Source: Variovorax sp037204085 (lineage in GTDB: Bacteria > Pseudomonadota > Gammaproteobacteria > Burkholderiales > Burkholderiaceae_C). From it: 64,000 bases of DNA. Both the position numbers and the translations under genes were made by a program. Below are positions 14,380 to 23,254 of the stretch, piece after piece. The stretch's first letter is position 1, and every line of letters begins with the position of its first letter. The notes beneath the pieces were generated by a model. The model saw only the letters and a list, made by a program, of their open reading frames with translations, did not search any database and was not told the origin of the DNA. The stretch is taken from assembly GCF_037204085.1 (NCBI RefSeq), contig NZ_JBBCBW010000002.1:310001-374000 (forward strand). Direction: 5' to 3'.

Positions 14380-17226
14380 ATGAAAGCCAGCAAGACTCCT
14401 GCGCCCGCCAAGCGCCGGCAAGCCGAAGACCAGCCACTGATCGACGACATCCGGCTGTTGGGCCGCATCCTCGGCGACGTCATCCGCGAGCAGGAGGGCG
14501 AAGAAAGCTACGCGCTGGTCGAGAAGATTCGCACGCTCTCGGTGGCTTTCAGGCGTGACGCGGACCATGCGGCCGACCGCGCACTCAAGAACCTGCTCAA
14601 GGGCCTGAGCGCGGCCGAAACAGTGCGCGTGATTCGCGCCTTCACCTATTTCAGCCATCTGGCCAACCTGGCGGAAGACCGGCACCTGATTCGCCGCCGC
14701 ACCGAGGCCGAGCGTGCCGGCGAGAGCGCCGACGGCGACCTGCAGACCGCCCTTGCACGCATCCGCAAGGCCGGCGTCAAGCCCGACGAGGTGGTGGCCT
14801 CTCTTGCACACAGCTACGTGTCACCAGTGCTCACCGCGCACCCCACCGAAGTGCAGCGCAAGAGCATCCTCGATGCCGAGCGCGCCATTGCCCAGCTGCT
14901 CACCACGCGCGACGAGATCAAGCTTCGCCAGAGCGCCTACGCAGGCGGCAAGGACGCGCTCACGCCGCTCGAGTTTGCCGAGAACGAAACCCAGATGCGC
15001 ATCCGCGTGACGCAGATCTGGCAGACGCGCCTGCTGCGCTTCTCCAAGCTCACGGTGGCTGACGAAATCGAAAACGCGCTGAGCTACTACGAAGCCACAT
15101 TCCTTCGCGAAATTCCGCGCGTCTATGCCGACCTGGAAAAAACACTGGGCCAGAACGGCGTGGTGCCCTCGGTGGCACCCTTCCTGCGCATGGGCCAATG
15201 GATCGGCGGGGACCGCGACGGCAACCCGAACGTCACGGCCGAAACGCTCGAGTACGCATTGCGCCGGCAGGCCGAGCTGGCGCTGCGCCACTACCTGACC
15301 GAGGTGCACTACCTCGGCGGAGAGCTCTCGCTCTCGGCCACGCTGGTCGACGTATCGGTCGAGATGCAGGCGCTGGCCGAGCGCTCGCCCGACACCAGCG
15401 AGCACCGCAAGGACGAGCCCTACCGCCGCGCACTCACCGGCGTGTATGCACGCCTTGCGGCCACGCTGCGCGACCTGACCGGCGGCGAGGCGGCACGCCA
15501 CGCGGTGCCGCCGCAAAACCCCTACACCCGGGCCGAGGAGTTTCTGGCCGATCTTCACACCGTGGAACAGTCGCTCGCCGAGAAGCACGGCACCGTGCTG
15601 GCAGCACCGCGCCTGCGGCCGTTGATCCGCGCGGTCGAGGTGTTCGGTTTTCACCTGGCCACGGTCGATCTGCGCCAGAGTTCCGACAAGCACGAGGCCG
15701 TGATCGCCGAACTGCTGGCCACCGCGCGCATCGAACCCTCGTATGCGTCGCTGGCCGAAGAAGCCAAGCAGCAGTTGCTGCTCAAGCTGCTCGACGACGC
15801 ACGTCCGCTGCGCGTGCCCGACGCGGAATATTCGCCGCTCGCGCAGAGCGAGCTCGCGATCTTCGCGGCCGCGCGCACCGCGCGTGCACGCTACGGCGCG
15901 GCGGCCATTCGCCACTACATCATCAGCCACACCGAAACGGTGAGCGACCTGCTCGAGGCCTTGCTGCTGCAAAAGGAAGTGGGCCTGCTGCGCGGTGCCA
16001 TGGGCAGCAACGCAACCTGCGACCTGATCGTGGTGCCGCTGTTCGAAACCATTGAAGACCTGCGCAACGCCGCGCCCATCGTGCGCGCCTTCTACGCCCT
16101 GCCCGGTATTGCCGATCTCATAGAGCGCTCGGGCGCCGAACAGGACGTGATGCTCGGCTACAGCGACAGCAACAAGGACGGCGGCATCTTCACCAGCAAC
16201 TGGGAGCTCTACCGCGCCGGCATCGCGCTGGTGTCGCTGTTCGACGAGCTCAACAAGAAAAAGAAGACCCACCCGATCCGCCTGCGCATGTTCCATGGCC
16301 GCGGCGGCACGGTGGGACGCGGCGGCGGCCCGAGCTACCAGGCCATCCTCGCGCAGCCGCCGGGCACGGTGCGCGGCCAGATCCGGCTCACCGAACAGGG
16401 CGAAGTCATCGGCTCGAAATACGCCAACCGCGAGATCGGCCGGCGCAACCTCGAGACGCTGGTGGCCGCCACGCTCGAAGCCACGCTGCTGCCGCAGGGC
16501 AAGTCGGCACCCGCCACCTTTCTTTCGGCGGCCGCAGAGCTGTCGACCGCAAGCATGGCGGCTTACCGCAAGCTGGTCTACGAGACCCCGGGCTTCGGCG
16601 ACTACTTCTTCGGCTCCACGCCCATCCGCGAAATTGCCGAACTCAACATCGGCTCGCGCCCCGCCTCCCGCAACCCGAGCCACAAGATCGACGACCTGCG
16701 CGCCGTGCCGTGGAGCTTCAGCTGGGGCCAGTGCCGGCTCACCATACCGGGCTGGTTCGGCTTCGGCTCGGGCGTGGAGCAGTTCCTCGCGTCGGCCGGC
16801 ACACCGGCTGCGCGCAAGGAGCGCGTGGCGCTGCTGCGCCGCATGTATGCGCAATGGCCGTTCTTTCGCACCCTGCTCTCCAACATGGACATGGTGCTTG
16901 CCAAGAGCGACCTCGCATTGGCTTCGCGCTATGCCGAACTCGTAGGCGACCGCAAGCTGCGCCAGAAGGTGTTCTCGATGATCGACACCGAATGGCATCG
17001 CACCTCCGACGCGCTCACACTGATCACCGGCGCCAAGCAGCGCCTCGAAGGCAATGCCGAGATGCAGCGCTCGGTGCGCCACCGCTTTCCGTACATCGAC
17101 CCGCTGCATCACCTGCAGGTAGAGCTGATGCGGCGCTACCGCGCGGGCGAAGGCGGCGAGCGGCTGCAGCGGGGCATCCACATTTCGATCAACGGGGTGG
17201 CGGCCGGCTTGCGGAACACGGGCTGA
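14380..17226 (+). CDS. ppc: Phosphoenolpyruvate carboxylase
   Basis: A 948-residue anaplerotic enzyme that forms oxaloacetate from PEP and bicarbonate. Catalytic motifs are present: LTAHPTEVQRKS (His about residue 154), MLGYSDSNKDGG, and the Gly-rich FHGRGGTVGRGGGP (His about residue 639). The C-terminus ends NTG, as usual for PEPC. ATG 14380 is the natural start although the frame is open far upstream across hemC. It is divergent from hemC and separated from the next small gene by about 30 bases. Allosteric control (acetyl-CoA, aspartate) is known for the family but cannot be judged here. Confidence 0.97.
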   Translation: MKASKTPAPAKRRQAEDQPLIDDIRLLGRILGDVIREQEGEESYALVEKIRTLSVAFRRDADHAADRALKNLLKGLSAAETVRVIRAFTYFSHLANLAEDRHLIRRRTEAERAGESADGDLQTALARIRKAGVKPDEVVASLAHSYVSPVLTAHPTEVQRKSILDAERAIAQLLTTRDEIKLRQSAYAGGKDALTPLEFAENETQMRIRVTQIWQTRLLRFSKLTVADEIENALSYYEATFLREIPRVYADLEKTLGQNGVVPSVAPFLRMGQWIGGDRDGNPNVTAETLEYALRRQAELALRHYLTEVHYLGGELSLSATLVDVSVEMQALAERSPDTSEHRKDEPYRRALTGVYARLAATLRDLTGGEAARHAVPPQNPYTRAEEFLADLHTVEQSLAEKHGTVLAAPRLRPLIRAVEVFGFHLATVDLRQSSDKHEAVIAELLATARIEPSYASLAEEAKQQLLLKLLDDARPLRVPDAEYSPLAQSELAIFAAARTARARYGAAAIRHYIISHTETVSDLLEALLLQKEVGLLRGAMGSNATCDLIVVPLFETIEDLRNAAPIVRAFYALPGIADLIERSGAEQDVMLGYSDSNKDGGIFTSNWELYRAGIALVSLFDELNKKKKTHPIRLRMFHGRGGTVGRGGGPSYQAILAQPPGTVRGQIRLTEQGEVIGSKYANREIGRRNLETLVAATLEATLLPQGKSAPATFLSAAAELSTASMAAYRKLVYETPGFGDYFFGSTPIREIAELNIGSRPASRNPSHKIDDLRAVPWSFSWGQCRLTIPGWFGFGSGVEQFLASAGTPAARKERVALLRRMYAQWPFFRTLLSNMDMVLAKSDLALASRYAELVGDRKLRQKVFSMIDTEWHRTSDALTLITGAKQRLEGNAEMQRSVRHRFPYIDPLHHLQVELMRRYRAGEGGERLQRGIHISINGVAAGLRNTG

Positions 17227-17257
17227 TGCGAGTGAACGCACAGGCAACCGCTCCGCC

Positions 17258-17797
17258 ATGAGCACCATACAGTCCCGGCGCAAGCTGATCGTCGCCGTTC
17301 TGCTGTGCGTGGCTGTCGGCGGCGCGGTCGTGCGGCACTACGCAACTCCCGGCTCGACCACGCGCGACATCGGCACGCTGCTGATGGTGTTGTGGGTGCC
17401 GATCATCGGCAACGTCATCGCGTGGCTCATCGGCAAGCTGCCGCGGCGTGCACCACCCGCGCAGCCCGCGACCTTCGACGCTGCGCGCGCCTTCACGCCG
17501 CATCTTTCCGTCGAACTCACGCTGCGCCCACCGGCGCTGCCTTCGCACGACGTGCCGTTGGCGGCCGGCGAATACCGCTGCGCGCTGGTGATCGGCAACG
17601 AAGGTTTTTCGGCGCGGTGGCTCGTGCCGCACGGAGCGCAGCTCGAACGCGGAAAGCCGCACGCGCTCGACGTCGAGCTGCTGACGCCAGACATGGCGAG
17701 CGCGCGCTTTCCCGACGGTGCGGTCTTTCGTGTACTGGTCGGCGACTCTTTCATTGCCGACGGACGGGTGCTGCAGCACTGCCCGCCAGCCATCTGA
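17258..17797 (+). CDS. Hypothetical membrane-anchored protein, 179 aa
   Basis: Not recognised. Two hydrophobic segments near the N-terminus (about residues 10-25 and 40-58) are followed by a soluble domain of about 110 residues that reads like a small beta-rich fold (VELTLRPPALP, YRCALVIGNEG, FRVLVGDSFIADG). The start ATG 17258 lies about 30 bases after ppc, so it may be co-transcribed with it. Codon usage matches its neighbours. No catalytic motif is visible. Confidence 0.65.
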   Translation: MSTIQSRRKLIVAVLLCVAVGGAVVRHYATPGSTTRDIGTLLMVLWVPIIGNVIAWLIGKLPRRAPPAQPATFDAARAFTPHLSVELTLRPPALPSHDVPLAAGEYRCALVIGNEGFSARWLVPHGAQLERGKPHALDVELLTPDMASARFPDGAVFRVLVGDSFIADGRVLQHCPPAI

Positions 17798-17908
17798 CAC
17801 GGCGCTGCGAAACGAGCGATTGTTCGCCTCCGGGAAACTGACTACTGCCCGCAAGGCCCTTTGTGAAGAGCCCGTCCGCTTCGACACTGGACGGCCTTTC
17901 GCAAACAA

Positions 17909-17941
17909 CGCATCGGTGCGCGCTTTTTTTCCGCCGATGCG
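17909..17941 (+). promoter_or_regulatory. Leader hairpin ahead of MFS gene
   Basis: CGCATCGG (17909-17916) and CCGATGCG (17934-17941) form a perfect 8-bp stem around a 17-base loop containing seven Ts. It ends six bases before the AGGA ribosome-binding site of the MFS gene at 17958, so folding could affect translation initiation. Speculative. Confidence 0.3.
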
Positions 17942-17957
17942 ACTCCAGGACCTTCTC

Positions 17958-19205
17958 ATGATGAATTCACCCACCGGCAACCCCTGCGTGGACGATCTGG
18001 CTCGCGAGCCGACCAGGACGACCCGCTCCGCCTGGCTGGCGGTCAGCTCGATTGCCGTCGGCACCTTCGCAATGGTTTCGACCGAGTTCATGCCCATCGG
18101 CCTATTGACCGATATCGCCCGCGGGCTCAATGTGTCCGACGGCACGGCGGGGCTCATGATCACCATGCCAGGCGTGCTTGCCGCTCTTGCAGGACCCGGT
18201 CTCATCGTCGCTTCGGGCCGCCTGGACCGGCGCACGGTGCTGATCGCGCTCACCACGCTGCTGATCGCATCGAACCTGCTGGCGGCCTTTGCGCCCAACT
18301 TCGCCACGATGCTGGTCGCGCGGCTCATGCTGGGCCTGTGCGTGGGCGGTTTCTGGACCTTCGCACCCGCGGCTGCCACGCAACTGGTGCCGCAAGCCTC
18401 GAAGGCGCGGGCCATGTCGCTGGTGCTGGCGGGTGTGTCCGCGGCCGCGGTGCTCGGCGTGCCCGCGGGCTCCTTGCTTGGAACACTGTTCGGCTGGCGC
18501 GCCTCGTTCGCGGTGACGGGCGCGCTTGCCGCGGTCGTGCTGCTGGTGCAGCTGTGGCTGTTGCCTTCGATACCGCCGGTGCGCGCCATCGGCGCACGCG
18601 ACCTGCTCACGCCGCTGACGCGCCGCATGGCGCAGGTCGGCCTGCTTGCCGTGCTGTTCTTCATCGCCGGCCACTTCGCGGCCTACACCTACCTGAAGCC
18701 GCTGCTGCAGCAGGTGTTCGGCCTGGCGCCGCACTCGGTCTCCACGCTGCTGCTGGTGTACGGCGCCGTGGGCTTCATCGGCACGTTCCTGGGCGGTAGC
18801 CTGGTGGCGCGCAGCGTGCGCGGCACCACCCTGCTCGCGGCGCTGATGCTGGCAACCGCGCTGCTGCTCTCGACGGTGATCGGCAGCGGCTTCGTGGCGG
18901 GCGCGGTCGTGGTCTTCATCTGGGGCGTGGCCTTCGGCCTGATTCCGGTGGCGCTCACGGGCTGGATGATGGAAGCGGTGCCCGACGCACCAGAAGCCGG
19001 GCAAGCCCTGCTCGTGAGCGGCTTCCAGGTGGCCATTGCCTCGGGCGCGCTGATCGGCGGCGTGACGGTCGACAACTACGGCATCTCGAGCGCGATGGTG
19101 CTCAGCGGCGCGCTGGTGCTGATTGCCGCGCTCATCGTCGGCACGCTGGGCCGCGCACGCAGCGGCGCGGCGCGTGCTACGTCTTCGGCCTTTTCGCCGG
19201 AGTAA
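17958..19205 (+). CDS. MFS transporter, DHA1 drug/purine-nucleoside efflux-like
   Basis: A 415-residue, 12-TM carrier. The N-terminal SIAVGTFAMVSTEFMPIGLLTDIA is characteristic of the DHA1 family that includes NepI, AraJ, YdeA and other Bcr/SotB-type exporters. The start at ATG-ATG 17958 follows an AGGA site; a longer form from an upstream ATG (MRLQDLL) is possible. The final 29 bases overlap the 3' end of the convergent LysR gene, and the TAA stop lies inside a 12-bp tandem duplication (19197-19220). Substrate not determinable. Confidence 0.85.
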   Translation: MMNSPTGNPCVDDLAREPTRTTRSAWLAVSSIAVGTFAMVSTEFMPIGLLTDIARGLNVSDGTAGLMITMPGVLAALAGPGLIVASGRLDRRTVLIALTTLLIASNLLAAFAPNFATMLVARLMLGLCVGGFWTFAPAAATQLVPQASKARAMSLVLAGVSAAAVLGVPAGSLLGTLFGWRASFAVTGALAAVVLLVQLWLLPSIPPVRAIGARDLLTPLTRRMAQVGLLAVLFFIAGHFAAYTYLKPLLQQVFGLAPHSVSTLLLVYGAVGFIGTFLGGSLVARSVRGTTLLAALMLATALLLSTVIGSGFVAGAVVVFIWGVAFGLIPVALTGWMMEAVPDAPEAGQALLVSGFQVAIASGALIGGVTVDNYGISSAMVLSGALVLIAALIVGTLGRARSGAARATSSAFSPE

Positions 19206-20160
19206 CGGCCGGAGTAACGGCCGAACTCCCCTTCTTGCCGGCCGCAAGAATCGCATCGAGCACCACGCGCAGCGCCTTGCTGACCGGCTTGTCGCGCCGG
19301 ATCACGATGGCCAGCGTGCGGTGCATGCCGGGGTTCAGCCGGCTTGTCTTCAACCCGGGGTGGGCGCCGCGGCCCGCCATGGACATGCGCGGCACGATGC
19401 CGTAGCCCAGCCCCGCGGCCACCATCTCCTTCATGGCCTCGACACTGCCCAGCTCCATGACGGGCTGCGGCTGCAGACCTTCGGCGGCAAACCACCGGTC
19501 GACCAGCTTGCGCGTGTTGGCCGCAGGCTCGAACAGCACCAGCGGCAGCGCGGCCAGGTCGGCAGGCCCCACCCGGGCTTTCAGCGGAGCGAGATCGCCG
19601 CGGCCGATGGCGACGAACTCGTCGTCGAGCACCGGCAGCACGCTCAGCGAGCGGCCCGCCGCCGGCAGCGTGACCAGCGCGAGGTCGATGCTGTTTTCTT
19701 CCACCTTGCGGACCTGGTCGTCGGTGTTGCCGGTGCTCACCACGATGCCCAGCGCCGGAAACTGCTCCCGCAAGCCGCGCAGCAAGCCCGGCAGGAAATA
19801 AAGGCAGGCCGTTGCGCCGGTGCCCAGCCGAACGCGGCCCGTCACGCCGCTGGTGTGGTCCGCCAACGCGTCGATGGCGTTCTCCACAGCGGTCTCGATG
19901 TGCTGGGCGTGCAGCAGCAGTGCCGCACCGGCGGGCGTGGCCTTGGCCTGCCGGCCCACACGCTCCACCAGGCGCACGGCCAGCTTGCGCTCCAGCTGGC
20001 GGATCTGCAGGCTTACCGCCGGCTGCGTAAGGCCGAGCCTGTCGGCCGCGGCGGAGAAGCTGCCGGTTTCAATAACCAGCCCGAAGGACTTCAGCTGGTC
20101 GAGGTTCAATGTCTTTTCCAAAGTATTCCTTATGCTTTGCATAGGCTGGCCAAGCTTCAC
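19177..20160 (-). CDS. LysR-type transcriptional regulator
   Basis: A 327-residue LTTR with the N-terminal winged helix (LDQLKSFGLVIETGSFSAAADRLGLTQPAVSLQIRQLE, given here only as its position, residues 20-56; key part LTQPAVSLQI) and a C-terminal effector domain. The long start is at 20160; a shorter start at an internal Met (about 20142, MQSIRN) is equally plausible. It overlaps the convergent MFS gene by 29 bases and is divergent from the GNAT gene with about 30 bases between. Its target could be the GNAT-MFS pair, as LTTRs often control the divergent neighbour; that is inference. Confidence 0.9.
   Translation of the reverse strand: MKLGQPMQSIRNTLEKTLNLDQLKSFGLVIETGSFSAAADRLGLTQPAVSLQIRQLERKLAVRLVERVGRQAKATPAGAALLLHAQHIETAVENAIDALADHTSGVTGRVRLGTGATACLYFLPGLLRGLREQFPALGIVVSTGNTDDQVRKVEENSIDLALVTLPAAGRSLSVLPVLDDEFVAIGRGDLAPLKARVGPADLAALPLVLFEPAANTRKLVDRWFAAEGLQPQPVMELGSVEAMKEMVAAGLGYGIVPRMSMAGRGAHPGLKTSRLNPGMHRTLAIVIRRDKPVSKALRVVLDAILAAGKKGSSAVTPAVTPAKRPKT
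19197..19220. repeat. Two 12-bp tandem units spanning a stop codon
   Basis: The unit CCGGAGTAACGG occurs twice in tandem with a partial third copy. The first copy contains the TAA stop of the MFS gene. On the other strand the copies encode a duplicated AVTP in the C-terminus of the LysR protein. Confidence 0.85.
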
Positions 20161-20191
20161 TTATCCATGACGGACCGTCAAGATCCGGGGC

Positions 20192-20716
20192 ATGCCCTCA
20201 CACCTCGTTGCCTCTACCTCCTTCGAAATCCTCGACGCCGAACCGCATCACATGCCCGCGGTGCAGGCCATCTACAGCCACTACGTGCTGCACGACCTGT
20301 GCTCCTTCGAGGAAGAGGTTCCCACCGTCCAGCAGATGCAGTCGCGGCGCGCCGACGTGCTAGCACGCGGCCTGCCCTACCTCGTGGCAATGAAGGACGG
20401 CGAGGTGGCCGGCTATGCCTATGCAAGCCCCTACCGCAGCCGGTCCGCGTACCGCCACACGGTGGAGGATTCGGTCTACATCGCGCAAGGCATGCAGGGC
20501 CACGGCATCGGCAAGGCGCTGCTTCAAGCGGTGATCGGGCGCTGCACCGATGGCGGCTTCACGCAGATGGTGGCGGTGGTCGGCAACAGCGCCAATGCCG
20601 GATCGCAGCGCCTGCATGAAAGCCTCGGCTTCGAACTGGTGGGTGTGCTGCGCAACGTCGGCTTCAAGTTCGGGCAGTTGGTCGACACCGTGCTCATGCA
20701 ACGTGCACTGCGCTGA
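20192..20716 (+). CDS. GNAT N-acetyltransferase, phosphinothricin acetyltransferase-like
   Basis: A 174-residue GNAT protein. The acetyl-CoA loop is QGMQGHGIGKALL (V/QxxQxxGxGxxLL), and the flanking ASPYRSRSAYRHTVEDSVYI and GNSANAGSQRLHESLGFELVG are typical of the PAT/MddA group, which acetylates phosphinothricin, methionine sulfoximine or similar amino acid analogues. The exact substrate is unknown. Its 3' end overlaps the next MFS gene by about 14 bases in another frame, suggesting coupled expression of an acetyltransferase and a transporter. Confidence 0.85.
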   Translation: MPSHLVASTSFEILDAEPHHMPAVQAIYSHYVLHDLCSFEEEVPTVQQMQSRRADVLARGLPYLVAMKDGEVAGYAYASPYRSRSAYRHTVEDSVYIAQGMQGHGIGKALLQAVIGRCTDGGFTQMVAVVGNSANAGSQRLHESLGFELVGVLRNVGFKFGQLVDTVLMQRALR

Positions 20717-21959
20717 GCCGGCGCCCGCGCGCGGCTGGCTGGCGCTGCTGTGCGCGAGCCGGCTGCTGCAGGCGATGATCGTCACCGCCTACTCCGGCGT
20801 GCTTCCGTTCATGATGGCCGACTGGCACATGACGGCCGCGCAGGCAGGTTCGATCCAGAGCGCCTGGCACATCGGCTACATGAGCTCGCTGTTCGCGGTG
20901 GGCCTTCTGGCCGATCGCTTCGGCCCGCATCGCGTGTTCCTCTTCGGCAGCGCCATCAGCGCGGTCGCGGCAGCGGCTTTCGCAGTGTTCGCACACGACC
21001 ATCGTTCGGCCATGCTGCTCTACGGCCTGACGGGTTTGTGCGCGGGCGCCTCGTACACGCCGGGCCTGCAGCTCCTGGCGCGCAACACCCAACCCGCCGT
21101 GCGCGGCCGCGCGATGGGGCTGTTTCTCGGCGCGGCGTCGATGGGCTATGCCTTGTCGCTCGCGATGGTGGCGGTGTTGAGCCATGTGCAGCACTGGCGG
21201 CTCGGGCTGTTCGTGGCGGCGGGCTGCACCTTTGCGGGTGCACTGCTGACCCTGCCCGCGCTGCGGCGCATGCGCCCGCCCGCGCCGCCCGCCAGTGCCG
21301 GCACGCCGCGCGAAGGCACCTGGCACGCGCTGCGCGAAACGGTGCGCGACAAGCCTGCGATGGCCGGCAACTGGGCCTACGCCTTTCATTGCTGGGAGCT
21401 GATGGCCCTGTGGGCGTGGCTGCCCGCCTACCTCGTCGCTTCCGCGGGCGGCAGTACGCCATGGCAAGGCGCGGGCATTGCACTGGCGGCGCTTGCCCAC
21501 CTGGTGAGCGTGTTCGGCAGCATTGCGGGCGGCGCCGCATCCGACCGGTTCGGCCGTGCGCGAATCATGATGGTCGCCACGGTGGCCAGCCTTTGCATGT
21601 CGTTCAGCTTCGGCTGGATGTGGACCTGGCCGCTGTGGCTGCTGGCCGCAATGGCCGCCATCTACAACCTGCTTGCCATCGCCGACTCGTCGGTCTATTC
21701 GACCGCGCTGGCCGACGTGGTGGCGCCGCACCGCCTGGGCGTGGCGTACTCGGTGCGCTCGGTGATGGGCTTCGGTGCCGGCGCGTTGAGCCCCTGGGTG
21801 TTCGGCCTGGCGCTGGACTGGGGACAGTCGCAGTTCGGCTTCGGCAGCACCTACGGCTGGGTCGCGGCATGGAGTTCCGTCGGCCTGGGTGCGCTGCTGG
21901 GGCCGTGGATGATCGTGCGCTTCTCAAGGCTGAACCAGGCCCGCGCGCGATCCAGCTGA
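20703..21959 (+). CDS. MFS transporter (sugar/anion or drug type)
   Basis: About 418 residues with 12 hydrophobic segments. Motif A is clear in LLADRFGPHRVF after TM2 and repeated in the second half (ASDRFGRARIM). The best start I find is GTG 20703, inside the end of the GNAT gene, giving VHCAEPAPARGWLALL; the true start could be slightly different because the ribosome-binding site is weak. It converges on the AI-2E permease gene with about 20 bases between. It is probably co-expressed with the upstream GNAT gene. Confidence 0.82.
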   Translation: MHCAEPAPARGWLALLCASRLLQAMIVTAYSGVLPFMMADWHMTAAQAGSIQSAWHIGYMSSLFAVGLLADRFGPHRVFLFGSAISAVAAAAFAVFAHDHRSAMLLYGLTGLCAGASYTPGLQLLARNTQPAVRGRAMGLFLGAASMGYALSLAMVAVLSHVQHWRLGLFVAAGCTFAGALLTLPALRRMRPPAPPASAGTPREGTWHALRETVRDKPAMAGNWAYAFHCWELMALWAWLPAYLVASAGGSTPWQGAGIALAALAHLVSVFGSIAGGAASDRFGRARIMMVATVASLCMSFSFGWMWTWPLWLLAAMAAIYNLLAIADSSVYSTALADVVAPHRLGVAYSVRSVMGFGAGALSPWVFGLALDWGQSQFGFGSTYGWVAAWSSVGLGALLGPWMIVRFSRLNQARARSS

Positions 21960-21982
21960 AGCCCTGTAGCGGCGCCAACTGC

Positions 21983-23254
21983 CTAGTCTCCCAGCAGCTC
22001 CCCGATCGGCTGCAGGTCTTCCACCCGGTCGCAGATCGACTTGACCACCATGGTGATGGGAATGCCCAGCAGCAGCCCCCACACGCCCCAGAGCCAGCCC
22101 CAGAAGATCACGCCGACGAACACCGCCACCGGGTTCATGCGGCTGGTGCGGCTGGTGAGCCACGGCAGCAGCAGGTTGCCCACCAGCGTGTGGATGAGCA
22201 GCGACGTGCCGGCCACCAGCAGCCCCATTTCAAGCGTGTTGAACTGCAGGAAGGCCACCAGCCCCGCGGCGGCCATGACGATGACGGAACCGATGTACGG
22301 AATGAGGTTGGTCACCGCCGCAACAATGCCCCACACGGCCGCGTTCTCCAGCCCCAGGCCCCAGAACGCGAGCCCCGTGGCCACACCGACCAGCACGCTG
22401 GTGAGTATCTGCACCAGCAGGTAGCGCTCGATGTTGCGCGTGATGTCGTCCAGCACGTGCACGGTGATCTTTTTCTTTTCCAGGCTGGGGCCGGTGATCT
22501 TGATCAGCTTGCGCCGGAACGTGTTGCCCGAGCACAGCGCGAAGAAGGTCAGAAAGACCACCAGCGTGAACTGCCCCGCCGCGGCCAGCAGCCCGACGGT
22601 GCCGCTCCACAGGTACTCGCGCACATTGAAGGCCGGCCGCTCGATGACGACGCGCGCCACGCCTTTGCGGGCCGCAACGCGGGCCGAATTTTCCTCGGCC
22701 GCGCGTTCGAGCTGCGCAGCGGCCTGCTGCACGCTGTCGAGCGGCGTGGCGGTGGCGCTCTTGTTGCTGCGCGTGGCCTGCCGCAGCTTTTGCGCTGCAA
22801 CGGGCAGCGAATCGAGCAGTTCCGAGGCGCTGCCCGACAGCGAATAGCCCGTCCAGCCCAGGCCGCCGGTCAGGCCCAGCAGGATCACCGTCGCGCCGAT
22901 CCAGCGCGGCACCTTCCAGTGCTCCAGCCGGTCGACCAGGGGCGAGAGCGCATAGCTCAGCAGCAGGCTCACCATCAGCGGAATGAAGACCGCCGAAGCC
23001 CATCGCAACGCGAACACGCCGGCCAGCACCGCAAGCACCACCAGCGAAGCGCTGCGCACATCGACCGGCATGTGCAGCAGCATGCGCGGGGGTTCGGGCT
23101 CCGGCTCCGGTTCAGGTTCGGGGGCGGCGGCAGCGGCTTGCGGCTCGGGCGCCGCCGCGGGCTCGGGGGGCAGTTCAGGCGGAGTTTCGGCAGCCTCCGG
23201 CGGAGGCTGTCCTGCTGCCGTTGTCTCGTCGGCGGTTTTCTTGTCGTCGGTCAT
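21983..23254 (-). CDS. AI-2E family transporter (PerM/YdiK-like permease)
   Basis: A 423-residue protein. The first 65 residues are a low-complexity Ala/Pro/Glu tail with a run of EP dipeptides. The remainder has about eight hydrophobic segments and the AI-2E family landmarks NLIPYIGSVIVM, GNLLLPWLTSRTSRMNPVAVFVGVIFWGWLWG (residues near 350-380; key part NPVAVFVGV) and WGLLLGIPITMVVK. Members include TqsA and Na+/H+-antiporting relatives; actual substrate is uncertain. ATG 23254 overlaps the stop of the response regulator by four bases, so it is the third gene of the algZ-algR operon. Confidence 0.88.
   Translation of the reverse strand: MTDDKKTADETTAAGQPPPEAAETPPELPPEPAAAPEPQAAAAAPEPEPEPEPEPPRMLLHMPVDVRSASLVVLAVLAGVFALRWASAVFIPLMVSLLLSYALSPLVDRLEHWKVPRWIGATVILLGLTGGLGWTGYSLSGSASELLDSLPVAAQKLRQATRSNKSATATPLDSVQQAAAQLERAAEENSARVAARKGVARVVIERPAFNVREYLWSGTVGLLAAAGQFTLVVFLTFFALCSGNTFRRKLIKITGPSLEKKKITVHVLDDITRNIERYLLVQILTSVLVGVATGLAFWGLGLENAAVWGIVAAVTNLIPYIGSVIVMAAAGLVAFLQFNTLEMGLLVAGTSLLIHTLVGNLLLPWLTSRTSRMNPVAVFVGVIFWGWLWGVWGLLLGIPITMVVKSICDRVEDLQPIGELLGD

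Noticed and set aside
14821..17283. 820-codon open frame antisense to ppc
   Set aside because: Shadow of ppc, which has all catalytic motifs.
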